A DNA stretch of 64,000 nt. It comes from JAYOEY01 sp038116945. Lineage in GTDB: Bacteria; Pseudomonadota; Alphaproteobacteria; MPNO01; UBA2964. The notes beneath the pieces were generated by a model, which saw only the letters and a program-made list of their open reading frames with translations, was not told the DNA's origin and searched no databases. Within the stretch, counting starts at the first letter, position 1, and every line of letters starts with the position of its first letter. The stretch covers positions 363,145-427,144 of the forward strand of contig JAYOEY010000001.1 in assembly GCA_038116945.1 (NCBI GenBank). The letters run 5' to 3'. Shown in pieces: positions 26,202 through 34,195 of the stretch. The position numbers and the translations under genes were made by a program.

Positions 26202-27067
26202 CCGCGCCGGCTCCATCCACGCAGAAGTCCCGTGACGACCGCCATGATTTTTTCCGGACCCGACAGGTCGACACGGACGGCGACCGGATCGAGACGCCGC
26301 AACTTGCGCGACAGGCGTTCGGCTATCGCGACGATCACCGCCGTCTCCAGCCGGAGTCCCCGGTTGCCGATCAATGCCGGCGCGCCCCGGGCCTGAAGGA
26401 TCAACTCGTCGGTCCGGTCCAGCACCGCATCGAGGGTGGAACGGAGCGCCGGGCTTGCCCGTTCGGCATTGAGGGCCTCGACGCCGGCGCCATTCGCCCG
26501 CAGCATGTCTTCCGGAATGTAGACGCGGTCGAGATCACGGTAATCGTCTTTGCAGTCCTGAAGATGGTTCAGGATCTGGAGAGCGATACACAGCGCATCG
26601 GTCTTTTTCTTGGGCGTATCGTCCTCGCCGTGCAGATCGACCAGATAGCGCCCCACGGGCGCGGCGGAATACAGGCAGTAATTGATGAGCTCGGACCAGT
26701 TACGATACCGCTTCTTGGCAACATCCATCATGAATGCCTGAAGCAGGTGACGCGCGTGCTCCACGGTGATGCCGGTAGCCATGGCACTGTCGCGATGGTT
26801 CCAGGCGGCCTCCGTAACGGCATCGCGCCCGTGATTTCCCAGAAGGGCCTGGTCCATGGCGGCGAGAAGCGCCGATTTCTCTTCCGGATTCATATCCGGA
26901 GAATCGGCGACATCGTCGCCGGCACGGACGCAAAGATAGAAAAGATGGACGTGCGGACGCAGCGCCTCCGGAATCAGACGGCTGGCCACCGGAAAGTTTT
27001 CGTCGTTCCGGGTCTTGGTCGGCGCGGCCAGTTCCCGCGGAGCCGTTCCGCTGTTGACGCTGTCCAT
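26198..27067 (-). CDS. hpnC: Hydroxysqualene synthase
   Basis: A 289-residue squalene/phytoene-synthase-fold enzyme. HpnC converts presqualene diphosphate to hydroxysqualene. The DENFPVASRLIP segment near the N-terminus is typical of HpnC rather than HpnD. The first Asp-rich motif DDVAD (about residues 51-55) and the second (DCKDDYRD) are intact, so metal-diphosphate chemistry is retained. It is coupled to hpnE. Genes hpnC, hpnD and hpnE usually lie together; hpnD is missing here, so presqualene diphosphate must come from an enzyme elsewhere. Confidence 0.88.
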   Translation of the reverse strand: MDSVNSGTAPRELAAPTKTRNDENFPVASRLIPEALRPHVHLFYLCVRAGDDVADSPDMNPEEKSALLAAMDQALLGNHGRDAVTEAAWNHRDSAMATGITVEHARHLLQAFMMDVAKKRYRNWSELINYCLYSAAPVGRYLVDLHGEDDTPKKKTDALCIALQILNHLQDCKDDYRDLDRVYIPEDMLRANGAGVEALNAERASPALRSTLDAVLDRTDELILQARGAPALIGNRGLRLETAVIVAIAERLSRKLRRLDPVAVRVDLSGPEKIMAVVTGLLRGWSRRG

Positions 27068-27150
27068 CGGTCGATACTATCCGCGCTTATGGTTAATCTG
27101 CTTCAACGACCGAAGTATATGCCAAAGGCCGGTTAAGGGGACATTAGCCG

Positions 27151-28014
27151 TTGAATACGCAGGAACATTCGGATCAGTCGGAAGAATCCCCTGATTCCAG
27201 CCGTTTAAAAGAAGCTTTCGACTACTGCGCGGCCCAGCTGCGTCTGTACGATTCGGATCGATATTTTTCCTGTCTGCTTGCGCCGCCGGAACATCGCCGT
27301 GCGCTGGTCGCCCTTTTTGCCTTCAATCTCGAGATTGCCAAGACGCGGGAATCCGTTTCGGAGCCCATGCTGGGCCATATTCGCCTGCAATGGTGGCGGG
27401 ACTCTCTCGACGGAATTGCAGACGGCACGCCCCGTTCCCATGCCGTCGTAACCGCGCTCGCGGAAATCCTGACGGGGAAGGGGGCCGTCCGCTCTCTCCT
27501 GCGCGAGATGATCGACGCTCGGGATACCGATCTTGAAGAGGAGCCCATCCCGTCTCTCGATGACCTCGTCCGATATTGTTCGGCCACTTCCGGCACTCTT
27601 AATGCCGCGGCCCTCAAATTGCTCGATGCAGAGACAGAAAGCCTGACGGCAGGGCGCGACGCGGGGGTCGCCTATGCGCTCGTCGGTCTGGTCCGAGCGG
27701 TTCCTCACCTCGCGGGGACGGGACGCAGCGTCCTGCCCGGAGTTACCGCCGGCGAAATAATCCCCGCATCCGATCGGGTGAAGAAAATCGTCCGCGACAT
27801 GACCGGCCTTGCAAAGGAGTACCGGCAGGCTGCGGGACACGGGCTTGCTTCCCTGTCCCGTTCCGAACGGCCTGCCTGCCTGCCCGCCGCAACCTGCCGC
27901 GCCGATATCGTCCGGATCGAAAAAGCGGGTTTCGATCCCTTCGTGTTCAAGGACCGGGGGCGCCTCGCGCGTCACGCCGCCATGCTGTCTTCGTATTTGT
28001 CCGGGCGGTTCTAG
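27151..28014 (+). CDS. NDUFAF6-like squalene/phytoene-synthase-fold protein
   Basis: A 287-residue member of the squalene/phytoene synthase family, closest in style to the mitochondrial complex I assembly factor NDUFAF6. Typical strings are DRYFSCLLAPPEHRRALVALFAF and MLGHIRLQWWRDSLDGI. The first Asp-rich motif is lost (NLEIAKTRE instead of DxxxD), so prenyl-synthase activity is unlikely. It starts at a TTG with AAGGGG upstream. It is divergent from hpnC, but its likely old neighbour is the Mth938 gene 5.6 kb away. The 3' end overlaps trmFO by 4 bases. Confidence 0.85.
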   Translation: MNTQEHSDQSEESPDSSRLKEAFDYCAAQLRLYDSDRYFSCLLAPPEHRRALVALFAFNLEIAKTRESVSEPMLGHIRLQWWRDSLDGIADGTPRSHAVVTALAEILTGKGAVRSLLREMIDARDTDLEEEPIPSLDDLVRYCSATSGTLNAAALKLLDAETESLTAGRDAGVAYALVGLVRAVPHLAGTGRSVLPGVTAGEIIPASDRVKKIVRDMTGLAKEYRQAAGHGLASLSRSERPACLPAATCRADIVRIEKAGFDPFVFKDRGRLARHAAMLSSYLSGRF

Positions 28015-29366
28015 GCGACCGCCTCAGCCGTCTCTCCTGCAAGCCAGGCAGACAGGTCCTCGAGCGACCGTTCCGCATAGGCCGCTTTGCGGTCCCGTTT
28101 GCGGACGCGCTCTGCCAGCGGCGGGAACAGACCGAAATTGACATTCATCGGCTGAAACGTGTCTTCCTGTGCGCCGCCGGTGACATGTGCCAGCAAGGCC
28201 CCCATCGCGCTGGTGCCGGGCGGCGGCCGGGGCACCTTTCCGAGCGCCTCGGAAGCGGCAAAACGTCCGGCCATCAACCCCATCGAGGCGCTTTCGACAT
28301 ATCCCTCGCAGCCGGTGATCTGGCCGGCAAACCGAAGCCTCGGCTCTGCTCTGAGGCGGAGGATACCGTCCAGCAGGCGCGGCGAATTCAGGAAGGTGTT
28401 GCGATGGAGCCCGCCCAGCCGGGCGAATTCGGCGTTCTCAAGTCCGGGGATCGTCCGGAAGATACGGGTCTGCTCACCGTGCCGCAGCTTGGTCTGGAAC
28501 CCGACGATGTTGTAGAGCGTGCCCAGTGCGTTGTCCTGGCGCAGCTGTACAACGGCAAACGGTTTTTTCTCCGGCTGGTGGGGGTTGGTCAGCCCGACGG
28601 GTTTCATCGGGCCGTAAGCGAGCGTCAACCGTCCGCGCGACGCCATGACTTCGATGGGAAGACACCCCTCGAAATAGGGCGTGTCTTTCTCCCACTCCTT
28701 GAAATCGACCGTGCCGCCATCGAGGAGCGCATCCAGAAAAGCGTCGTACTGCGCCTCCGTCATCGGACAGTTGATGTAATCGGAGCCATTCCCGCCAGGA
28801 CCGGGTTTGTCGTATCGTGACTGAAACCAGGCGATATCCATGTTTACCGATTCCCGGTGAACGATGGGTGCGATGGCATCGAAAAAGGCGAGGGAATCTT
28901 CTCCCGTTATTCCGCGGATCGCATTGGCGAGAGCAGGGGAGGTCAGTGGCCCGGTCGCAACGATTACGCTCTGCCAGCCGGCGGGCGGCAGACCGTCCAC
29001 TTCGCCTCGTTCGATTGCGACGAGCGGATTTGTCTCAAGCGCGTGCTGGACGGACCGGGAAAATCCGTCCCGATCCACTGCGAGCGCGCCGCCGGCGGGA
29101 ACCCGGTGTTCGTCGGCGCATCTGAGGATGAGCGACCCGCAACGCCGCATTTCTTCGTGCAGCAGGCCGATCGCGCTGCGCGACGCATCGTCCGACCGGA
29201 ACGAATTCGAACAGACAAGCTCCGCGAGCCCGTCGGTCTGATGCGCATCCGTCGTTCTTTCCGGCCGCATCTCGTGCAGGACAGCGGGAACGCCTGCCTG
29301 CGCGACCTGCCAGGCGGCTTCCGACCCGGCGAGACCGCCGCCGACAATGTGAATTGGAAAAGTCAT
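28011..29366 (-). CDS. trmFO: Folate-dependent tRNA m5U54 methyltransferase TrmFO
   Basis: A 451-residue flavoprotein that makes 5-methyluridine at position 54 of tRNA using methylenetetrahydrofolate and FADH2. The N-terminal FAD motif is IHIVGGGLAGSEAAWQVAQ. LVCSNSFRSDDA, GYVESASMGLMAGRFAA and MNVNFGLFPPL are family signatures. Length is normal (GidA-related but shorter). The start is ATG at 29366 without a clear Shine-Dalgarno site. It lies 25 bases downstream of the first FAH gene on the same strand. Confidence 0.95.
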   Translation of the reverse strand: MTFPIHIVGGGLAGSEAAWQVAQAGVPAVLHEMRPERTTDAHQTDGLAELVCSNSFRSDDASRSAIGLLHEEMRRCGSLILRCADEHRVPAGGALAVDRDGFSRSVQHALETNPLVAIERGEVDGLPPAGWQSVIVATGPLTSPALANAIRGITGEDSLAFFDAIAPIVHRESVNMDIAWFQSRYDKPGPGGNGSDYINCPMTEAQYDAFLDALLDGGTVDFKEWEKDTPYFEGCLPIEVMASRGRLTLAYGPMKPVGLTNPHQPEKKPFAVVQLRQDNALGTLYNIVGFQTKLRHGEQTRIFRTIPGLENAEFARLGGLHRNTFLNSPRLLDGILRLRAEPRLRFAGQITGCEGYVESASMGLMAGRFAASEALGKVPRPPPGTSAMGALLAHVTGGAQEDTFQPMNVNFGLFPPLAERVRKRDRKAAYAERSLEDLSAWLAGETAEAVA

Positions 29367-29391
29367 CAGAAGACCGCGGGTCGATATCGCA

Positions 29392-30375
29392 TCACCACGA
29401 CCAGCTTCGAGGCCGCTCGGAATCGTCGACGATCCTGTTTCTCATCGTACCAATTCCTTCCAGCTCGGATTCCAGCACGTCGCCGTCCTGCAGGAACCAG
29501 TTCTCTCCTTCGACCTTGTGACCGCTTGCAACTCCCGAAGGCGTGCCGGTCAAAATGACATCCCCGACGTCGAGCGTCATCTGAGACAGATAGGCGATCA
29601 GTTGCGGAATCGCCCAGATCATGTTGCCTGTGGTGCCGTTCTGCCGGCTTTCCCCGTTTACCCGGGTACGCAATGCCAGGTTCATCGGGTCCGGTATCTC
29701 GTCGGCGGTAACGAAACAGGGCCCCATCGGGGCAAACGTGTCGAACATCTTGCCGAGAAGCTGGTTGCCTTCCTTGCGTTCGATCCGGGCGACATCGCGT
29801 GCCGTTATGTCGTTGACGATGGTGTAACCCGCGATCACGTCATAGGCTTTGTCCTCGGGCACGTCCTTGCAATGCCTTCCGATCACCATCGACAGTTCGG
29901 TCTCGTAATCGAGCATTTTTGTCATGTGGGGTTTGACGATGTTGTCGTTCGGTCCGCAGATCGTCGAGTTTGCCTTGATCCAGGCGGACGGTACCGTTGG
30001 TCCTTCCTTGACCTCTCCGCCGCGCATCTCCGCCATGTGTTCGCTGTAATTGCGTCCGACCGCGATCATCTTGGGCGGTTTGACCGGCGCTGAAAGGAGG
30101 ACCTCGTCAAGCGGGGTGAGCAGCGCCTTCCCGTCGGTTCCTTCTTGGGAATTTCCGGCACGGGCAACGAATTCGGCGGCGTCCGCCAGCGCTGCCTGCG
30201 CCTCCGCCCCGCCTTTGAGCCAGCCTGCAACGTCGTCCGGGAACAGGCGACGTGCGCTATCCGCATCGTGCGTGCGCTCTCGGCAGCGGCGCAGATCGGC
30301 GACCGAACGGTCTTCGTCGCAGAGGAGCCCCAGCCTGGCCTCGCCGCCATCGATGCTGTACCGCACGAGTTTCAT
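29392..30375 (-). CDS. Fumarylacetoacetate hydrolase family protein, copy 1
   Basis: A 327-residue FAH-fold enzyme. Members cleave or hydrolyse 3-oxo acids or decarboxylate/isomerise ring-opened aromatics, using a Mg/Ca site. The metal motif is seen in LDYETELSMVIGR (D-E-E ligands) with GRNYSEHMAEM (catalytic His) and DITARDVARIE. A C-terminal LTGTPSGVASGHKVEGE loop is conserved. It is a close paralogue of the gene at 32410. It diverges from the binding protein gene across a 133-base gap and is followed by trmFO. Confidence 0.9.
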   Translation of the reverse strand: MKLVRYSIDGGEARLGLLCDEDRSVADLRRCRERTHDADSARRLFPDDVAGWLKGGAEAQAALADAAEFVARAGNSQEGTDGKALLTPLDEVLLSAPVKPPKMIAVGRNYSEHMAEMRGGEVKEGPTVPSAWIKANSTICGPNDNIVKPHMTKMLDYETELSMVIGRHCKDVPEDKAYDVIAGYTIVNDITARDVARIERKEGNQLLGKMFDTFAPMGPCFVTADEIPDPMNLALRTRVNGESRQNGTTGNMIWAIPQLIAYLSQMTLDVGDVILTGTPSGVASGHKVEGENWFLQDGDVLESELEGIGTMRNRIVDDSERPRSWSW

Positions 30376-30426
30376 GATGTTTGCTCCAGCCTATTCTTCC
30401 CGGGACCTTAGCGTCCCTTCGCGCCA

Positions 30427-30455
30427 TGGTCATCCTTCGACAAATGGGCTAGCAT
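30427..30455 (+). promoter_or_regulatory. Promoter-like motif before the first binding protein gene
   Basis: TGGTCA and TAGCAT are 17 bases apart, preceded by GCGCCA. The same arrangement, with identical spacing, occurs at 33459-33487 before the second VOC gene. A near copy with 16-base spacing lies at 34196-34223 before the cupin gene. Conservation across the duplicated modules supports a real promoter or operator. Confidence 0.55.
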
Positions 30456-30508
30456 CAAACCAACATAAAAAATCCGTGTTCATATGAAAAAGGGAGGAGA
30501 CGAGGATC

Positions 30509-31777
30509 ATGAAACTTTGTGAAACGCTGAAATACGGTGCCGCCGCATTGGGGCTCGTACTGGCCCAGCCGGCCGCCGCCGACGAGGTTGCGGATTTCTA
30601 CAAGGACAAAACGCTGGTCATCTACAACGGGCTGAGCGCCGGTGGAGCCTACTGGACCTACGCCCGTACGCTCGCCACCAATATGGGGCGGCATATTCCC
30701 GGCAACCCCACCGTCATCATGAAGACCAAGTCCGGCGGCGTGAGCCGCGTGCTCGCCAACTGGCTCTATAACGTCGCGCCGAAGGACGGGCTTGTTTTCG
30801 GCGGCATCCATGAGCGGATGGGGCTCGAGCCTGAAGTCTATCCAAAGGGCACCAAGTTCGACGGAAGGAAGTTCAACTGGATTGGCAGTATCGCCACGCA
30901 GAAGAGCGTCTGCTTCACCTGGCATACATCCAAGATCAAGACCATCAAGGATGCCATCACCAACAAGGTGCTGGTCGGCTCCAGCGGCAGCTCGGCGACC
31001 GCATCGGTAATGCCGCGCCTGCTCAACACCATGGTCGGAACAAAATTCGAGATCGTCCGCGGTTATGAGATGGGCGAAGCCTTCCTGTCGATGGAACGCG
31101 GCGAAGTCGAGGGCATCTGCGGGTACGGCTGGGCCAGTCTCAAGACCCAGAAGCCCGACTGGATCCGCGACAAGAAACTCAATTTCATCGTCCAGTTCTC
31201 GAAGACGGCGCATCCCGAGATTCCCGACGTGCCGGTCATGATCGACCAGGTAACCAAGGAAGATGATCGGAAGACGCTGGAAATCCTGTTCGGCACCCAG
31301 GATATGGGCCGCCCTTACGCTGCGCCTCCGGGCGTGCCGAAGGCCCGGGTCGCCGCCCTGCGGAGTGCTTTCGACGCAACCATGAAGGATCCGAAATTCC
31401 TCGCGGACGCGAAGAAATCGCTGCTCGAGGTTGACCCGATCTCGGGCGCGGAAATTCAGGCGCTGATCACCAAGCTCTACGCCTATCCGAAAGAGCTCGA
31501 CCAGCGGGTGGCCAGCTTCCGCAAGCCGATCAAGGGTTACGACAAGAAGCGCAAGATCAATTGGGTGTCGGTCGACACGACCATCGGCGAGACGGTCCGC
31601 CAAGGGTTCAAGTTCAAGGCCGGCAGCGAAATGCACCAGGTCCGCGTGCATGGCAAAAACACCGCAGTGACGATCAAGGGCAAAAAAGCCAAAGGCAAGC
31701 AGCTCAAGGTCGGCATGAAATGCGCGGTGACCTATTCCGGCAATCTCGGCATCGCCAAATCGGTGGCCTGCGAGTAG
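30509..31777 (+). CDS. TctC-like periplasmic binding protein with extra C-terminal domain
   Basis: A 422-residue exported protein of the tripartite tricarboxylate transporter binding-protein type. A signal peptide (to about residue 27, PAAADEVADF) is followed by the two-lobed fold: NGLSAGGAYWTYARTLA is the ligand loop and GVSRVLANWLYNVAPKDG is the family segment. From about residue 345 a small basic, beta-rich domain follows and ends with KVGMKCAVTYSGNLGIAKSV. It is also present in the binding protein at 54814 but not in ordinary TctC. No TctA/TctB gene is nearby. It has a strong GGAGG site and an intercistronic hairpin after it. Confidence 0.85.
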   Translation: MKLCETLKYGAAALGLVLAQPAAADEVADFYKDKTLVIYNGLSAGGAYWTYARTLATNMGRHIPGNPTVIMKTKSGGVSRVLANWLYNVAPKDGLVFGGIHERMGLEPEVYPKGTKFDGRKFNWIGSIATQKSVCFTWHTSKIKTIKDAITNKVLVGSSGSSATASVMPRLLNTMVGTKFEIVRGYEMGEAFLSMERGEVEGICGYGWASLKTQKPDWIRDKKLNFIVQFSKTAHPEIPDVPVMIDQVTKEDDRKTLEILFGTQDMGRPYAAPPGVPKARVAALRSAFDATMKDPKFLADAKKSLLEVDPISGAEIQALITKLYAYPKELDQRVASFRKPIKGYDKKRKINWVSVDTTIGETVRQGFKFKAGSEMHQVRVHGKNTAVTIKGKKAKGKQLKVGMKCAVTYSGNLGIAKSVACE

Positions 31778-31793
31778 TCGCGACTACGATGTT

Positions 31794-31823
31794 CGGCCGC
31801 GGCGCTCGAACGCGCCGCGGCCG
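31794..31823 (+). promoter_or_regulatory. Intercistronic hairpin between binding protein and VOC genes
   Basis: A perfect 12-base inverted repeat (CGGCCGCGGCGC, 31794-31805, with its complement at 31812-31823) and a 6-base loop. There is no T-run, so termination is unlikely. Such hairpins after binding protein genes often protect the upstream mRNA from 3' decay, giving more binding protein than downstream product. Confidence 0.7.
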
Positions 31824-31848
31824 CCTTCACTGAACAGGGAGTGTGAAC

Positions 31849-32406
31849 ATGGCATCGGTCAAGGAACGCACCGGCGTCGGGCAGCGCCCCGAGGGCGAAA
31901 AGCAAAGCGTAGATCAGTTCGGCAGTTTCCGGGCGGCGGAGGAAAAGGCGCCGGGCACCTATGCCGAGAATCCGATCGTCAAGCCGATGATTCTGTCTCA
32001 CGGCACGCTGGGTGTGATCGATATCAAGGAATCCAAGAAATTCTATACCGAATTTCTGGGCCTCGATTGCGTCCGGCACCAGGAGCGCGGGCTGAACGTA
32101 CGCATCGGCGGTTACTGGGGCGTCGTGTGCCTCGAAATCGGCGACGGCGTACAGGCTACCAAGGTCTATAACCACTGGGGTCTCGACGTCGCGACGCCGG
32201 AAGAGGTCGACGAAGCCTACGAAGCCGCTCTGAAATACCAGGACAAGTACGGAATCCGCCGGGTCAACAAGCCGCGCCCGCAGCACGGAGGCGATTACGC
32301 CTTCAAGCTCCAGGACCGCGACGGCAACTGGTGGGAAATCCAGTACATCGTCGAGCCGATGAAATACGACAAGCGGTTCGCGCGCGGCGACGTGATCCCG
32401 ACGTAA
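31849..32406 (+). CDS. VOC family protein, duplicated copy 1
   Basis: A 185-residue vicinal-oxygen-chelate protein. The N-terminal 45 residues are a polar lead (ERTGVGQRPEGEKQSVDQF). The VOC fold follows, with SHGTLGVIDIKESKKFYTEF, HWGLDVATPEEVDEAYEAAL and DRDGNWWEIQYIVEP. Likely metal ligands are the His residues in SHG and NHWG and the Glu in WWEIQ. It is a close paralogue of the protein at 33512. It probably shares a transcript with the upstream binding protein, with weaker expression after the hairpin. The reaction is unknown. Confidence 0.88.
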   Translation: MASVKERTGVGQRPEGEKQSVDQFGSFRAAEEKAPGTYAENPIVKPMILSHGTLGVIDIKESKKFYTEFLGLDCVRHQERGLNVRIGGYWGVVCLEIGDGVQATKVYNHWGLDVATPEEVDEAYEAALKYQDKYGIRRVNKPRPQHGGDYAFKLQDRDGNWWEIQYIVEPMKYDKRFARGDVIPT

Positions 32407-32409
32407 AGC

Positions 32410-33405
32410 CTACCTGTCCTGCGGGATCAGCCTGCTCCAGTCCCAGCTTCGCGGGCCGTCTGGCTCGTCCACGATCCTGTTCCGCATGACTCCGATGCCC
32501 TCGACTTCCGATTCCAGAACGTCGCCGTCCTGAAGGAACCAGTTCTCTCCCTCGACCCGGTGCCCGTTGGCAACGCCCGACGGCGTGCCCGTCATAACGA
32601 CATCGCCGATCTCAAGCGTCATCTGCGACACGTAGGAGAGAAATTCGGGAATCGACCAGATCATGTCGCTGGTCGATCCGTCCTGGCGGGTCTCGCCGTT
32701 GACCCGGGTTTTGATCCCAAGATTATGCGGATCCGAAATCGCGTCGGCGGTCACGAAACAGGGTCCCATCGGACCGAACGTGTCGAACATCTTGCCCAGA
32801 AGCCGGTTGCCCTCGTCGCGTTCGATGAAATTGACGTCGCGCGCCGTAATGTCCTGCATGATCGTGTAGCCCGCGACAACGTCCCAGCCTTCCGACTCCA
32901 GTACATTCTTGCATCGTCTGCCGATCACCACGCACAGCTCGGTCTCGTAATCCAGCTTGTGCGTCATATAGGGCTTGACGATGTCGTCGTTAGGACCGCA
33001 GATCGTGTTGTTCGCCTTCACCCAGGCTGCAGGAACCTTGGGCCGTTCGGAAATGGTCTTTCCCGCCATCTCCTCCTTGTGCTCGTTGTAGTTCCGCCCG
33101 ACCGCAATGATCTTGTGCGGCGCGATGGGGGCATGAAGCGAGACCTCATCAAGGGGAACGAACAGGTCGTCGTCCCCCGATTTCGAGAGATATTCAGCAG
33201 CATCAGACAGGGCAGGGCGGGCCGTTTCTCCGTTCTCCAGCCAGCCCGCGACGTCGCCGGGAAACATACGCACAGCGTCCGCTTGGCTCGTCACGGCCGC
33301 GTACGCCGCCTGCAGGTCGCCGAGGTGCGCGCCGTCATCCATGAGCAGTCCGAGCCTCGGCGCCGCGTCGGGCGCAGTTGTCGGCGTATATCGATAGATT
33401 TTCAT
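32410..33405 (-). CDS. Fumarylacetoacetate hydrolase family protein, copy 2
   Basis: A 331-residue FAH-fold protein, a close paralogue of the gene at 29392. The metal and catalytic motifs are present (GRNYNEHKEEM, LDYETELCVVIGR, DITARDVNFIE and GTPSGVANGHRVEGE). The start at 33405 (MKIYRYTP) has GGGAG upstream and matches the first copy; a longer frame is antisense to the VOC gene. It diverges from the second VOC gene across a 106-base gap. It converges on the first VOC gene with only 3 bases between. Confidence 0.9.
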   Translation of the reverse strand: MKIYRYTPTTAPDAAPRLGLLMDDGAHLGDLQAAYAAVTSQADAVRMFPGDVAGWLENGETARPALSDAAEYLSKSGDDDLFVPLDEVSLHAPIAPHKIIAVGRNYNEHKEEMAGKTISERPKVPAAWVKANNTICGPNDDIVKPYMTHKLDYETELCVVIGRRCKNVLESEGWDVVAGYTIMQDITARDVNFIERDEGNRLLGKMFDTFGPMGPCFVTADAISDPHNLGIKTRVNGETRQDGSTSDMIWSIPEFLSYVSQMTLEIGDVVMTGTPSGVANGHRVEGENWFLQDGDVLESEVEGIGVMRNRIVDEPDGPRSWDWSRLIPQDR

Positions 33406-33458
33406 TGATGCGTCTCCCTGCGCGGCTGTTTCGGCAATGTTATCCCTCGGAGGCGCTA

Positions 33459-33487
33459 TGGTCATCTCTTCGGGCGCGAGATAGCAT
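33459..33487 (+). promoter_or_regulatory. Promoter-like motif before the second VOC gene
   Basis: TGGTCA-N17-TAGCAT preceded by GCGCTA, the same motif and spacing as at 30427-30455. It sits in the divergent gap between the second FAH and second VOC genes, about 24 bases before the VOC ATG. Confidence 0.55.
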
Positions 33488-33511
33488 TCCCGGAAACGGA
33501 CGGAGGCCGGC

Positions 33512-34075
33512 ATGGCGACATTCGAGGAACGCACGAAGATCGGGCAACGTCCCGAAGGCGCTGAAAAGCAGAGCGCGGCACAGTTCGGCAGCTTCAAGGA
33601 GGCGGACGAGCTGGCGCCCGGCACCTATGCCGAAAACCCAGTCGTGAAGCCGATGATCCTGTCGCACGGTACGCTGGGCGTGATCGACCTGCACGAATCC
33701 AAGCGGTTCTATACCGAGTTTCTCGGGCTTCACTGCGTGCGCCATTCGAAAACCACGCTGAATGTCCGTATGGGCGGCTACTGGAGCATCGTGTGCCTCG
33801 AGATCGGCGAACAGACCCAGCCGACCCGCACCTATCATCACTGGGGCATCGACGTCGCCACGCCGGAAGAGGTCGATGCGGCCTACGAGGCGGCGCTAAG
33901 GGACAGGGAAAAGTACGGAATACGCCGCATCAACAAGCCGAGACCCCAGCATACCGGCGGCGACTACGCCTTCATGCTGCAGGACCGTGACGGTAACTGG
34001 TGGGAAATCCAGTACATCGTCGAGCCAATGAAATACGACAAGCGCTTCGCACGGGGAGATTACAGCCCCGGCTGA
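33512..34075 (+). CDS. VOC family protein, duplicated copy 2
   Basis: A 187-residue VOC protein aligned end to end with that at 31849 (SHGTLGVIDLHESKRFYTEF, HWGIDVATPEEVDAAYEAAL, DRDGNWWEIQYIVEPMKYD). Near the 3' end the two genes share a 31-base exact DNA match followed, after one mismatch, by 17 more. That is far more than protein constraint needs, so the duplication is recent or gene conversion is active. The likely substrate is similar to that of copy 1. Preceded by the shared promoter-like motif; an independent promoter separates the next gene. Confidence 0.88.
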   Translation: MATFEERTKIGQRPEGAEKQSAAQFGSFKEADELAPGTYAENPVVKPMILSHGTLGVIDLHESKRFYTEFLGLHCVRHSKTTLNVRMGGYWSIVCLEIGEQTQPTRTYHHWGIDVATPEEVDAAYEAALRDREKYGIRRINKPRPQHTGGDYAFMLQDRDGNWWEIQYIVEPMKYDKRFARGDYSPG

Positions 34076-34195
34076 TCCCCTCTGACCGTCGGCTTCGACA
34101 CGGACGGACATTATCCCGTTCCGTCCAACCCGACCGTTCCGTTCCGTCAGATTGCGGGCAGGCGCGTGTTTTTGCAGTTGAAGCAGCATGGCGCT

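Noticed and set aside
31778..31848. Terminator after the first binding protein gene
   Set aside because: The hairpin has no T-run, so it is called an intercistronic structure instead.
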